Source of the DNA: Asanoa hainanensis
GTDB taxonomy: Bacteria > Actinomycetota > Actinomycetes > Mycobacteriales > Micromonosporaceae
Direction of reading: 5' to 3'
DNA: 64,000 nt
Assembly (NCBI RefSeq): GCF_900188485.1
Contig: NZ_FZPH01000012.1
Span: 62,001-126,000, forward strand
Both the position numbers and the translations under genes were made by a program. This document shows positions 34,198 to 43,094 of this stretch, in pieces (the first letter of the stretch is position 1; each line of letters begins with the position of its first letter). The notes under the pieces were generated by a model, which was not told the DNA's origin, did no database searches, and worked only from the letters and a program-made list of their open reading frames with translations.

Positions 34198-34950
34198 TCA
34201 TCCGCCGGCGGCCCGGCGGCGCCCGCGGTAGTCCGCGACCATCAGGTCGGTGAGCTCGGCCACCGAGGTCTCGGCGGTCGGGCGGTCGAAGGTGATGCGG
34301 CCCTGTTGCAGGATGGCGACCCGGTCGCAGACCTGGAGCGCCTGGGCGTAGTTGTGGGCGATGATGACGATCGCGACGTCACCCCGTGCCTTCAGGTCGG
34401 CGACCAGATCCAGGATGATCGTCGCCTCCTTCGCGCCCATCGCGGCCAACGGCTCGTCGAGCAACAGGATGCGCGCCGCCGAGTAGACCGACCGGGCGAC
34501 CGCGATCGCCTGGCGCTGGCCGCCGGAGAGCTTGGCCGCCTCGACCGTGACGTCGGGGATGTCGACGCCCATCTCACGCAGGTGCTCCTCGGCCAGGCGG
34601 CGCATCAGGCGGTTGTTGAGCAGCGGCCCGATCCGGTGCTCCCGGTTGAGGAACATGTTGTGGTAGACGCTGAGCTCGTTGACCAGCGCCAGATCCTGGT
34701 AGACGGTGTCGATGCCGAGCGAGCGCGCGTGGTCGACGCTGCGCAACACGACAGGAACTTCGTCGACCAGGATCCGGCCCGCGTCCGGGCGGTGGAAGCC
34801 GCAGATCACCTTGATCAGCGTGGACTTGCCCGCGCCGTTGTCGCCGAGCAATCCGAGCACCTCACCGCGTCCAACATGGAGGTTGACGTCGGTCAGTGCC
34901 GTCAACGCACCGAACCGTTTCGCCACCCCCTCAACACGCAAGGCATCCAT
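34198..34950 (-). CDS. sugar ABC transporter ATP-binding protein, single-domain RbsA-like
   Basis: 250 residues, one nucleotide-binding domain. Walker A GDNGAGKST at 36-44, Q-loop TVYQDLALVNELSVYHNMFL (the carbohydrate-importer Q-loop signature), LSGGQRQAIAVARSV, Walker B ILLLDEPLAAMGAKE and H-loop VIIAHNY. It works with the RbsC-like permease two bases upstream. Half-size ATPases of this kind serve pentose importers. It is the last gene of a three-gene operon reading leftward from the divergent promoter region at 37.1-37.3 kb. Confidence 0.88.
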   Translation of the reverse strand: MDALRVEGVAKRFGALTALTDVNLHVGRGEVLGLLGDNGAGKSTLIKVICGFHRPDAGRILVDEVPVVLRSVDHARSLGIDTVYQDLALVNELSVYHNMFLNREHRIGPLLNNRLMRRLAEEHLREMGVDIPDVTVEAAKLSGGQRQAIAVARSVYSAARILLLDEPLAAMGAKEATIILDLVADLKARGDVAIVIIAHNYAQALQVCDRVAILQQGRITFDRPTAETSVAELTDLMVADYRGRRRAAGG

Positions 34951-34951
34951 C

Positions 34952-35959
34952 TCAGCTCCCTCCCGCGCGTCGCAGCCGCGACAGGTACTGGTTCGCGATC
35001 ATCGAGACCAGGATCGCCAGGCCCTGGATGAGGAAGAACGGGTTCGCGCTCACGCCGACCAGGTTGAAACCGTTCTGGAGCACGGCGAGCACGAACATGC
35101 CGAGCAGCGCGCCGATGACCGTGCCGGAGCCGCCGGCCAGCGCGGTGCCGCCGATCACCGCCGCCGCGATAGCGGTGAAGGTGATGCGCGTGCCGCCACC
35201 GATGTTCGGGTCGATCGAGTTGATCCGGAAGGCCTCCATCAGGCCGGCGAACGCGCCGAGCGTACTCACGAGCATGAAGTTGCCGACCTTGACGCGGTTG
35301 ACCCGGATGCCGGCCTCGGTGGCGCCGAGCATGTTGCCGCCGACCGAGATCGTGTGCAGGCCCCAGCGGGTGCGGGTCAGCACGAGGTGGAAGAACACCA
35401 CGACGAGCAGGCACCAGCTCAGCGATGCCCAGTCGCCGGCGCCGAGCCAGGTCTGCAGATCGCCTTTGACCGAAGAAGGGATGGCCACCGGGTACGCCTT
35501 CGAGGTCGTCAACAGGATGCCGTACAGCAGGTAGAACATCCCGAGCGTGGTGACGAACGACGGCACCTTCAACCTAGTCGTGATCAGCCCGTTGACCAGC
35601 CCGACAAGAGCCGCGAGCAGCAGCGCCAACAGGATCGCGGGCACGGCCGGCACACCGTAGAAGTCGATCGCGTAGTGCATCAGGTACGGCGCCAGCGCCG
35701 CGACCATCCCCACCGAGATGTCGATCTCCCCGCTGACCAGCAGGAACACGATGCCGACGGCGACGATCGCGGTCGGCGCGGTCGCCTGCGCGATGTTGCG
35801 CAGGTTGCCGTCGGTCAGGAACAGCGGCGTGGACGCCTGGAAGTAGACGACGAGCGCGATCGCGACCACCAGCACGCTCGCCTCGCGCCGCCGGATGAAA
35901 CCGGTCCACGCCCGGCGGGCCAGCGCGGGCCCGCCGGGCTTGTCGACGGCGACGCTCAT
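34952..35959 (-). CDS. sugar ABC transporter permease, RbsC/AraH-like
   Basis: 335 residues, about ten membrane helices. It shows the BPD_transp_2 signatures IVFLLVSGEIDISVGMVAAL, GLVNGLITTRLKVPSFVTTL, GGNMLGATEAGIRVNRVKVG and GGTALAGGSGTVIGALLG. It imports monosaccharides with the 34198 ATPase and the lipoprotein encoded upstream. ATG 35959 overlaps the binding-protein stop. Given the GH127 enzyme in the same cluster, L-arabinose is the best guess. Confidence 0.88.
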   Translation of the reverse strand: MSVAVDKPGGPALARRAWTGFIRRREASVLVVAIALVVYFQASTPLFLTDGNLRNIAQATAPTAIVAVGIVFLLVSGEIDISVGMVAALAPYLMHYAIDFYGVPAVPAILLALLLAALVGLVNGLITTRLKVPSFVTTLGMFYLLYGILLTTSKAYPVAIPSSVKGDLQTWLGAGDWASLSWCLLVVVFFHLVLTRTRWGLHTISVGGNMLGATEAGIRVNRVKVGNFMLVSTLGAFAGLMEAFRINSIDPNIGGGTRITFTAIAAAVIGGTALAGGSGTVIGALLGMFVLAVLQNGFNLVGVSANPFFLIQGLAILVSMIANQYLSRLRRAGGS

Positions 35960-37083
35960 GGGTGCGCGATCGGGCCGGAGCGCTCCACCAGCTTCACCGC
36001 GGTGTCCGAACCCTCGTACCGCGTCTTGGTGCCCTGGTAGGGGTCGACGTTGTCCTTGGTGACGAACAGCAGGCCGGTGTTGGTCTGCGTCGGGAACAGC
36101 AGGCCGCCGGTCAGCTTGTAGAGGTAGAGGGCCAGCACCGGCAGGAAGCCCTGCAGGTACGGCTGCTGGTCGATCGTGTAGTCGAGGTCGCCGCTCTTGA
36201 CCGCGGCCAACGTTTCGGGCACCAGGTCGAAGCCGCCGGCCACCTTGAGCCCCTTCTCGCGCAGTTTGTATTTCGCGACGGTCTGCCCGACGCTCTGGGT
36301 CGATCCGGCGTCGACGGCGAGCAGCCCGGCCAGGTTCGGATGACCCTGCACGTACGCGTCGATGATGGACAGTCCCTGGGTGACGTCGGCGTTCGTGGCG
36401 ATCGGCGTGAACGTGACGGGCTTGCCGGAGTCCTTGAACGCCGCCTGCGCGCCGTCGATCCGGGGCTGGATGTTGAGCTGGCCCGGTGTCGCGATGAACC
36501 CCGCGACCTCGCCGCCGTCGAGCTGGGTGAGGGCCCGCCGGCCGAGCTCGTAGCCCGACTCGTAGAGGCCCTGCCCGATGTACGCGAGCCGGTTGGTGCC
36601 GGGGTCGTCCGGCGCGCCGTCGGCGTTGAAGGAGACGACCGGGATACCGGCGTCGAGGGCCTGGTCGACCGGCGCCTTGAACGCGGCCTTGTCGACCACC
36701 GCGACTGCGATGCCGTCGGACTTGGCGCTGACGGCGGTGTTGGTGGCGTCGACCATCTCCGCCACGACGGAGTTGACCGAGCCGGTCCACTGGAACTGGA
36801 CGCCCAGCAGCTTGCACGCGTCCTCGGCGCCGTACTGGGTGGGCGTGAAGAACGGGTTGGTCGTGACGTGGCAGACGAAGACGAACTTCCACGACGGCGT
36901 ACGCGGGAAGTTGCCGACCGCGCCCTCGGCGGCGACCGGGTCGTCGGTGCAGGCCGCGAGTAACGCGGACGCGGCGAGGGAGGCGCTGGCCAGGCCCGTG
37001 CCGCGCAGCAGGCGGCGGCGGGTCAACGAGTTGAGCGGGAGCGTTTCGACGGCCTTCTCGACCGTGGGATGGACGTCACGCAT
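35956..37083 (-). CDS. sugar ABC transporter substrate-binding lipoprotein, RbsB/AraF-like
   Basis: 375 residues from ATG 37083 with GAAGGA upstream. The signal peptide carries TRRRLLRGTG and lipobox LLAAC, suggesting Tat export and lipid anchoring. Binding domain of periplasmic-binding-protein-4 type: FVFVCHVTTNPFFTPTQYGA, DGIAVAVVDKAAFKAPVDQA, GIPVVSFNADGAP, GYELGRRALTQLDGGEVAGF. Mature relatives bind ribose, xylose or arabinose. It is the first gene of the leftward operon, divergent from a second sugar-importer operon. Confidence 0.87.
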   Translation of the reverse strand: MRDVHPTVEKAVETLPLNSLTRRRLLRGTGLASASLAASALLAACTDDPVAAEGAVGNFPRTPSWKFVFVCHVTTNPFFTPTQYGAEDACKLLGVQFQWTGSVNSVVAEMVDATNTAVSAKSDGIAVAVVDKAAFKAPVDQALDAGIPVVSFNADGAPDDPGTNRLAYIGQGLYESGYELGRRALTQLDGGEVAGFIATPGQLNIQPRIDGAQAAFKDSGKPVTFTPIATNADVTQGLSIIDAYVQGHPNLAGLLAVDAGSTQSVGQTVAKYKLREKGLKVAGGFDLVPETLAAVKSGDLDYTIDQQPYLQGFLPVLALYLYKLTGGLLFPTQTNTGLLFVTKDNVDPYQGTKTRYEGSDTAVKLVERSGPIAHP

Positions 37084-37224
37084 GGCGAAATCCTTCGGCA
37101 GACGGGATCGCACAGGGGTGGGGTACGCGGTCGTCCGCCGCTTGGTGGGACAGAGGTTAGGCCCGGCCCGCCGGTCGCGTCAACGGGTCAAGACATCGAA
37201 CATCTCAATATGAAAACGAATGAG

Positions 37225-37236
37225 TGCAATCGTATG
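37225..37236. promoter_or_regulatory. LacI-type operator TGCAATCGTATG in the divergent promoter region
   Basis: The 12-base word TGCAATCGTATG (its complement is CATACGATTGCA) occurs again at 44230-44241 upstream of the lacI-family gene. It has the central CG and the GCA-n6-TGC symmetry of LacI-family operators. It lies between two divergent sugar-transport operons, so one repressor can control both. The rest of 37084-37333 holds AT-rich promoter-like DNA. Confidence 0.65.
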
Positions 37237-37333
37237 CGGTGCGGAGTAGCGTGCCGGCTTACCGGATGCCTCACGGTGGTCGTCCGCCCTCGTTCGGGCC
37301 GTCCGGACCCCCTCGGCATGGAGGAGGCGTGTG

Positions 37334-38644
37334 ATGGTGAAGCACTGGCGGCCCGCGGTGGCCGCCCTGGCGACAATCGCGTTGGTCGGGGCGTGCAGCT
37401 CCGACCCGGAGCCGACCGAGGAACAGGCCGTCCAGCCCGCCACGACCTCGTGTGCGAGCAGTGGCGAGCTGACCATGTGGGAACGCTCGGGCGGCAACAA
37501 GCAGATGGTCGACCTGCTGGTCGAGGCCTGGAACACCAAGAACCCCGACTGCAAGGTCGCACTGACCTACATTCCGCACACCGAGATGGTCGGCAAGATC
37601 GCGCAGGGCATCGCGTCCGGCGAGGTGCCCGACCTGATGGGCATGGACCTGATCTACGCGCCGCAGTTCGAGAAGGCGCAGCAGCTCGTCGACCTGACCG
37701 AGCGCATCAAGAGCTGGCCGGAGCTCGCGACCGCCAGCAAGGGCCACATGACCGTGGCGACCTATGAGGACAAGCTCTACGGCGTGCCGCTCTACGCGGA
37801 CGTCTCGGCGCTGTTCTACAACAAGGACCTGTTCACCAAGGCCGGGCTGGATCCCGAGAAGCCACCGACGAGCCTGGACGAGCTCCGGTCCTATGCCGAC
37901 AAGATCACCGCGCTCGGTGGCGACGTCAAGGGCTACTACCTGCCGGGCAACTGCGCCGGCTGCAACATCTTCACCGTCGGCCCGCTGATGTGGGCCTCCG
38001 GCGCGAAGATCGAGGCCACCGCCGAAGGCGACGAACCGCTGACCGGCGACGGCGTCAAGCAGGTGCTCCAGTTCGCCCGCGACATGGTCAAGGCGGGCAA
38101 CGTACACGAGGGTGACCGGGCGGAGAACGGCGAGACGTTCCACCTCCAGTTCGGCACCGGCAAGGTCGGCATGATGGGCACCGGCAACTTCAACATCACG
38201 CTGGCCCGGCAGCAGAACCCCAACATGAAGTTCGGCATCGGGCTGCTGCCCGGCGTCTCGCCGAACTCGTCCGCGTCGTTCATCGGCGGCGACCTCGTCG
38301 TCGTGCCCCGCGGCAGTGAGCGCGTGGCCGACGCGGTCAACTTCATGAAGTTCCTGCTGTCCGACGAGGTGCAGGTCGAGGTCTACGCCAAGGCGCTGAA
38401 CCTGACCACCCGCACCGACATGGTCGACAACAAGTACTTCCAGGCCGAGCCACTCGTGCAGGACGTGGCGAAGGCGCTCGACGTCGGCCGCACGCCGTAC
38501 ACGCTGACGTTCTTCGAGCAGATCAACTCGCCGCAGGGGCCGTGGCTGCAGATGCTGCAGAAGGCCTACTACACCGACGAGAGCCTCGACACGATCATCG
38601 CCGACGCGAAGAAGGCGATGAAGACCGTCGCCAGCCAGGGTTAG
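37334..38644 (+). CDS. carbohydrate ABC transporter substrate-binding lipoprotein (family 1)
   Basis: 436 residues from ATG 37334, with GAGGAGG six bases upstream. Lipoprotein signal AALATIALVGAC. Family-1 extracellular binding domain: ELTMWERSGGNKQMVDLLVE, GKIAQGIASGEVPDLMGMDL, YGVPLYADVSALFYNKDLFT, GKVGMMGTGNFNITLA. It is the first gene of an operon with two MalFG-like permeases and a GH127 enzyme, so its ligand is probably an arabino-oligosaccharide. No ATPase is encoded here; a shared MsiK-like ATPase elsewhere is the usual solution in actinomycetes (family knowledge). Confidence 0.9.
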   Translation: MVKHWRPAVAALATIALVGACSSDPEPTEEQAVQPATTSCASSGELTMWERSGGNKQMVDLLVEAWNTKNPDCKVALTYIPHTEMVGKIAQGIASGEVPDLMGMDLIYAPQFEKAQQLVDLTERIKSWPELATASKGHMTVATYEDKLYGVPLYADVSALFYNKDLFTKAGLDPEKPPTSLDELRSYADKITALGGDVKGYYLPGNCAGCNIFTVGPLMWASGAKIEATAEGDEPLTGDGVKQVLQFARDMVKAGNVHEGDRAENGETFHLQFGTGKVGMMGTGNFNITLARQQNPNMKFGIGLLPGVSPNSSASFIGGDLVVVPRGSERVADAVNFMKFLLSDEVQVEVYAKALNLTTRTDMVDNKYFQAEPLVQDVAKALDVGRTPYTLTFFEQINSPQGPWLQMLQKAYYTDESLDTIIADAKKAMKTVASQG

Positions 38645-38649
38645 GCGAC

Positions 38650-39528
38650 GTGCGTCGGGGACGACGGAACGGCTGGGTCGGGCTGGCGTACCTCAGCCCG
38701 GCCCTGCTGTTCGTGCTCATCTTCACGGTCTATCCGCTGGTGCGGATGGCCTGGATGTCGCTGCACAACTGGTCGCTGCTCACCCCGCCGCGGTGGGTCG
38801 GCTTCGACAACTACACCCGGGCGTTCGACGACCGCCAGTTCTGGGTGTCGTTCGGGTTCACGTTGAAGTACACCCTGATCATCACGCCGATCCTGATCAT
38901 CGGCGGTTATCTGCTGGCGTTGCTGACGGCCCACAACTCGCCGGTGCGCCGGCTGACCCGCACGGTGGTGTTCACGCCCGTGGTGATCGGGCTCGGCGTC
39001 TCCAGCCTGCTCTGGTACTGGCTGTTCAGCACGGACTTCGGCTTCGTCAACACGGTCCTGCTGGACCTCGGGGTTCTCAAGGAACCCGTGGTCTGGCTCG
39101 GCGTCGACGCCGACCGGTCCAACCTCGCGATCATCGCGTCCGTGGTGTGGAAGGTGATCGGCTTCGGCATGGTCTTGTTCGTCGGCGCCATCCAGGCGAT
39201 TCCGAGCGACGTCAACGAGGCGAGCCTGGTCGACGGCGCCTCGTACCGCCAGCGGGTGACCCGGATCGTCCTGCCGCTCACGCTGCGCACCGTGCTGCTG
39301 GTCACGCTGCTCAGCGTCATCGGCTCGCTGCTGGCGTTCGACCAGTTCTACATCATGACCGCGGGCCAGCCGCAGAACGAGACGGCCACCTCCGTGTTCT
39401 TCGTGTACCTCAACTCGTTCCCGTACCTGAAGCTCGGCTACGGTGCGGCGCTGTCGATGGTGCTGGCCCTGACCATCCTCGCGTTCACCGTCGTCCAACT
39501 TCTGCTGACCCGGCGGAGTCACACATGA
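38650..39528 (+). CDS. carbohydrate ABC transporter permease, MalF type
   Basis: 292 residues from GTG 38650. Six membrane helices (YLSPALLFVLIFTVYPLVRM, FTLKYTLIITPILIIGGYLL, LALTILAFTVVQLLL). The EAA loop that docks the ATPase is EASLVDGASYRQRVTRIVLP. It begins five bases after the binding-protein stop and overlaps the next permease by four bases (ATGA). Confidence 0.92.
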   Translation: MRRGRRNGWVGLAYLSPALLFVLIFTVYPLVRMAWMSLHNWSLLTPPRWVGFDNYTRAFDDRQFWVSFGFTLKYTLIITPILIIGGYLLALLTAHNSPVRRLTRTVVFTPVVIGLGVSSLLWYWLFSTDFGFVNTVLLDLGVLKEPVVWLGVDADRSNLAIIASVVWKVIGFGMVLFVGAIQAIPSDVNEASLVDGASYRQRVTRIVLPLTLRTVLLVTLLSVIGSLLAFDQFYIMTAGQPQNETATSVFFVYLNSFPYLKLGYGAALSMVLALTILAFTVVQLLLTRRSHT

Positions 39529-40355
39529 GGCGGCGCGGTTACCTGGTCGGCGCGGTGTGCCTGGCGCTGTGCGCGGTGATGCTGCTGCCCCTGCTGGCGT
39601 CCGTGCTCGCCTCGCTCAAGCCGACGGCGGAGGCGGCCGCGTCGCCGCCGACCTACCTGCCTGGCTCCTTGAGCCTGGACAGCTACCAGCGGCTCTGGGA
39701 ATACCAGCAGGGGTTGCCCGTCTACCTGTTCAACAGCCTCGGCACGGCGGTGCTGACGATCCTGTTCACCCTGCTGCTGACCGTGCCGGCCGCGTACGGG
39801 CTGGCCCGCTTTCCCGTTCCTGCCAAGGAACTGCTCTTCGTGGTGCTGCTGCTCGCGCTGATCGTCCCGTACCAGGCGTTGCTGACGCCCATGTTCCTGA
39901 TGTTCGCGAAGCTCGGCCTGACCAACTCGCTGATCGGGTTGGCGGTCGTGCACACGGCGATCCAACTGCCGTTCAGCCTGTACGTGCTGCGCAACAGCTT
40001 CGCCGCGGTGCCCCGCGAGTTGGAGGAAGCGGCCATCATGGATGGTGCGTCGTCGGTGCAGTCGCTGCGGCGGGTGTTCCTGCCGGCGACCGTCCCGGCC
40101 GTGGTCACGGTGGCGCTGTTCGCGTTCATCATGAGCTGGAACGAGTTCCTGGGCGCGCTGGTGATGATGAGCAAGAGCTCGAAGTTCACCCTGCCGGTGG
40201 TGCTCGCGGCGGCCCGCACCGAGACCAGCCTCGGCGGCACGGACTGGGGCATGCTCCAGGCGGGCATCACCATCTCGATCATCCCGTGTGTCGGCGTCTA
40301 CCTGTTGTTGCAGCGCTACTACGTGTCCGGCCTGATGAGCGGAGCAGTCAAATGA
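39525..40355 (+). CDS. carbohydrate ABC transporter permease, MalG type
   Basis: 276 residues. Six helices with the MalG pattern YLFNSLGTAVLTILFTLLLT, FPVPAKELLFVVLLLALIVP and EAA loop EEAAIMDGASSVQSLRRVFL. It pairs with the MalF-type protein. Its stop overlaps the ATG of the glycosidase gene (ATGA), so uptake and hydrolysis are produced together. Confidence 0.92.
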   Translation: MRRRGYLVGAVCLALCAVMLLPLLASVLASLKPTAEAAASPPTYLPGSLSLDSYQRLWEYQQGLPVYLFNSLGTAVLTILFTLLLTVPAAYGLARFPVPAKELLFVVLLLALIVPYQALLTPMFLMFAKLGLTNSLIGLAVVHTAIQLPFSLYVLRNSFAAVPRELEEAAIMDGASSVQSLRRVFLPATVPAVVTVALFAFIMSWNEFLGALVMMSKSSKFTLPVVLAAARTETSLGGTDWGMLQAGITISIIPCVGVYLLLQRYYVSGLMSGAVK

Positions 40356-42172
40356 TCGAGGGCGTGGTGTGGCCTTCCCGTTCTCGGCTGCGGCCGCTGG
40401 GCGGCGACCAGGTAGCCGTCCATGATGGATTCTGGGCCGACCGGCTGCGGACCAACCGGGAGCGGACCGTCCCGCACGGCTTCGCCCAGCTGCGGCGAGC
40501 CGGCACGCTCGACAACCTGCGGCTGGCGGCCGGTGCCACGGGCGACTACCGGGCTTCGGCCGACTCCGGCGGCGCGGTCCTGCCGTTCCTCGACTCGGAC
40601 GTCTACAAGTGGCTGGAGGCGGTCGGTTGGGAGCTCGGCACCGCGCCCGACGCCGCGCTGTGGGCCGCGGCGGACGAGGCGATCGAGGTCGTGGCCGCGG
40701 CCCAACGGCCTGACGGGTATGTCAACAGCTTCGTGCAGGTGGTCGGTGGCGGCGTGCCCTATCGCGACCTCGCCTGGGGGCACGAGCTCTACTGCGTCGG
40801 CCATCTCGTGCAGGCCGGGATCGCGTGGCATCGGGCGCTCGACGACGACCGGCTGCTGCGGATCGGGGTGCGTTCCGTTGAGCACTTCGCTGCTGAGGCT
40901 CCGGATGCGATCGACGGGCATCCGGGCATCGAGATGGCGCTGGTGGAGCTTTCCCGGGTGTGCTCCGAGCCGCGTTATCTGGCGTTGGCCGCGCGGATGG
41001 TCGACCGGCGTGGGCACGGGCTGCTGGGTGACGGCCGTTTCGGTCCGGCCTACTGGCAGGACCACGCGCCGGTACGCTCGGCGCCCGAAGTCGCCGGGCA
41101 CAGCGTCCGGCAGCTCTACCTCGACTGTGGGGCGGTCGACGTGGCCGTCGAGCAGGACGACGAGGAGCTGTTGGCCGCGGTTCAGCGGCGGTGGAACGAC
41201 ATGGTGCGGACGCGGCGCTATCTGACCGGGGCGCTGGGCAGCCGGCACCGCGACGAGGCGTTCGGCGATCCTTACGAACTGCCACCCGATCGGGCGTACG
41301 CGGAGACGTGCGCGGCCATCGCCAGCGTCATGCTGGCGTGGCGCGTGTTGCTCGCCACCGGCGAGCCGGGCTACGCCGACGACATCGAGCGGGCGATGTA
41401 CAACGGGGTGCTGTCGGGGCTGTCCCGGTCGGGCACGGAGTTCTTCTACGTCAACCCGCTGCACCGCCGCACGCACCGCACCTTCGAGTCGGACGGTCAC
41501 GGCCGGCGCCGGCCGTGGCAGGCGTGTGCCTGTTGCCCGCCCAACCTGATGCGGCTGCTCAGCTCGTGGCGGCAGTACCTGGCCACGGGTGACGAGACCG
41601 GCATCCAGCTCCACCAGTACGCGACGGCTTCGGTGCGCACCGACGACGTGGAGCTGTCGGTGCGCACCGGCTATCCGTGGTCCGGCGGGGTCGAGGTCGA
41701 GGTGGTGCGGACCCCGTCCGCGCCGTGGACGCTGTCGCTGCGGGTGCCGGGCTGGTGTCGTGACGCGCGCCTGTCGGTAGCGAAGGACGAGCCGCCGGTC
41801 CAGGTCGCCACCGGGTACGTGCACCGCACGCGCGCGTGGCAGCCGGGCGACCGGGTCACCCTCGACCTGGCGCTGGCGGTCCGCCGCACGGAACCCGACC
41901 CGCGGGTCGACGCGGTCCGCGGCTGCGTGGCGTTCGAGCGGGGCCCGATCGTCTACTGTGTCGAGTCGGTCGACCTGCCGGCGGGTTTCGACGTGGAGGA
42001 CGTCCGCTGGGACCCGGACCGGGAGGCGGTCGCGGTGCCGCGCCCGGACCTGGGCGACGAGGTGGTCGGCATCGACGTCCCGGTCGAGCCGGCCCGCACG
42101 GCGCCGCTCGTCCCCTACTACTCATGGGCAAACCGAGGCGCCATCGGCATGCGGGTGTGGCTGCCACGCTAG
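40352..42172 (+). CDS. GH127 glycoside hydrolase (beta-L-arabinofuranosidase type)
   Basis: 606 residues, family DUF1680/GH127. The zinc-thiolate active site of the characterised Bifidobacterium enzyme HypBA1 (Glu338, Cys340, Cys417, Cys418) has counterparts here at Glu318 and Cys320 (AETCAAIA) and Cys394-Cys395 (CACCPPN), with nearly the same spacing. Other signatures are AWGHELYCVGHLVQAG, DGYVNSF and an all-helical barrel followed by beta domains. No signal peptide, so it acts in the cytosol on imported arabinosides. It is the fourth gene of the importer operon, translationally coupled to the permease. The exact linkage is not readable from sequence. Confidence 0.9.
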   Translation: MIEGVVWPSRSRLRPLGGDQVAVHDGFWADRLRTNRERTVPHGFAQLRRAGTLDNLRLAAGATGDYRASADSGGAVLPFLDSDVYKWLEAVGWELGTAPDAALWAAADEAIEVVAAAQRPDGYVNSFVQVVGGGVPYRDLAWGHELYCVGHLVQAGIAWHRALDDDRLLRIGVRSVEHFAAEAPDAIDGHPGIEMALVELSRVCSEPRYLALAARMVDRRGHGLLGDGRFGPAYWQDHAPVRSAPEVAGHSVRQLYLDCGAVDVAVEQDDEELLAAVQRRWNDMVRTRRYLTGALGSRHRDEAFGDPYELPPDRAYAETCAAIASVMLAWRVLLATGEPGYADDIERAMYNGVLSGLSRSGTEFFYVNPLHRRTHRTFESDGHGRRRPWQACACCPPNLMRLLSSWRQYLATGDETGIQLHQYATASVRTDDVELSVRTGYPWSGGVEVEVVRTPSAPWTLSLRVPGWCRDARLSVAKDEPPVQVATGYVHRTRAWQPGDRVTLDLALAVRRTEPDPRVDAVRGCVAFERGPIVYCVESVDLPAGFDVEDVRWDPDREAVAVPRPDLGDEVVGIDVPVEPARTAPLVPYYSWANRGAIGMRVWLPR

Positions 42173-42270
42173 GCCCCTGTTTCGGGTCTTCGGTCGGTGT
42201 GGTCTGCGGCGGGCCCGGGCGCCGCCTGGCCGCAGGGCGCCTTTACCAGACGCGAAACAGGGCCCTGTTT
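42172..42270. repeat. inverted repeat GGCCCCTGTTTCG / CGAAACAGGGCC after GH127
   Basis: Arms at 42172-42184 and 42253-42264 pair with one bulged base around an ~70-base GC-rich loop that itself contains a GGCGGGCCC/GGGCGCCGCC hairpin. A third CCCTGTTTC follows at 42263-42271. It may terminate the importer operon or be a small mobile-type repeat. Confidence 0.45.
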
Positions 42271-42300
42271 CTGTCGTAGGTGCGGTCTATGGTCCGTCGC

Positions 42301-42693
42301 ATGGAGATCGATCACGAGGTCGCGGTCATCGTGCTCACCGACGCGGTCGGGCGGGTGTTGATGCAACACCGCAGTCCGGACGCGCACACCGAACCAGGCC
42401 GGTGGGGCCCTCCGACCGGGCTGGTGGAGCCCGGCGAGTCCGCGGCGGCGGCCGCCCACCGCGAGCTGCTCGAAGAGGCGGGGTTGACCGCCGTCCTCGA
42501 GCCCGACCGGGTGCTGGAGCAGGCGCTCACCGACGGGCGCGGGGTCCGCTTCCATGTCTTCACCGGCCGCACCGAGGCCCGCCAGGAAGACGTCGTCCTG
42601 GGCGAGGGCCTGGCGATGCGGTTCCTCACCCCCGCCGAGATGGCCACGAAGGAGCTGGTGAGCAATGCCAACCGACTAATGAGCCTGACGTAG
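42301..42693 (+). CDS. Nudix hydrolase
   Basis: 130 residues. A complete Nudix box runs from GLVEPGES to HRELLEEAGL (G-x5-E-x7-R-E-x2-E-E-x-G), which binds the metal that cleaves a nucleoside-diphosphate-linked substrate. Start ATG 42301 lies seven bases after TATGGT, with no ribosome-binding site, so leaderless. An in-frame GTG at 42280 is less likely. It is probably a housekeeping pyrophosphatase; substrate unknown. Confidence 0.88.
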   Translation: MEIDHEVAVIVLTDAVGRVLMQHRSPDAHTEPGRWGPPTGLVEPGESAAAAAHRELLEEAGLTAVLEPDRVLEQALTDGRGVRFHVFTGRTEARQEDVVLGEGLAMRFLTPAEMATKELVSNANRLMSLT

Positions 42694-42708
42694 GGTCTGG
42701 CCCGAAGC

Positions 42709-42968
42709 GGCTGACGGGGTTGCGGCGGACTTGGATGTCGGTCACGACCTGGGGTGTGCGGCGTGTCCCAGCCGAGGTCCGGGCCTTGCGTCGCTCCGGC
42801 CGCCAGGTCGGAGCGGACCTTGAGGTCTGCCTCGATGTGGCTGACCGGGTTGCGGCGGACCTGGACGTCGGTCACGACCCGGGGTGTGCCGCGCGGCCCA
42901 AGCCGAGGCCTAGGCCTCGCCTCGCTTCCGCCGCCAGGTCAGACAGACCCTGAGGTCTGCCTCGCTGA
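42709..42968. repeat. two tandem 130-base non-coding repeats
   Basis: Unit 1 (42709-42838) and unit 2 (42839-42968) both begin GGCTGACNGGGTTGCGGCGG and end CTGAGGTCTGCCTCG or CTTGAGGTCTGCCTCG, with about 80-85 percent identity by eye. No frame is conserved between units, so coding is unlikely. The rest of the gap 42694-43094 shows nothing else. Confidence 0.7.
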
Positions 42969-43094
42969 TCGAGCTGCGCGCGGCCCATGCACCGCTAGCG
43001 GGCCGTCCTACCTTCGGCTGGTATCGCGCATCGGTATCCCGGCGACCGCCCGGCGCACGTTTGGGCCTCGCCCGGCGACCAGTTCGAGGCGACC

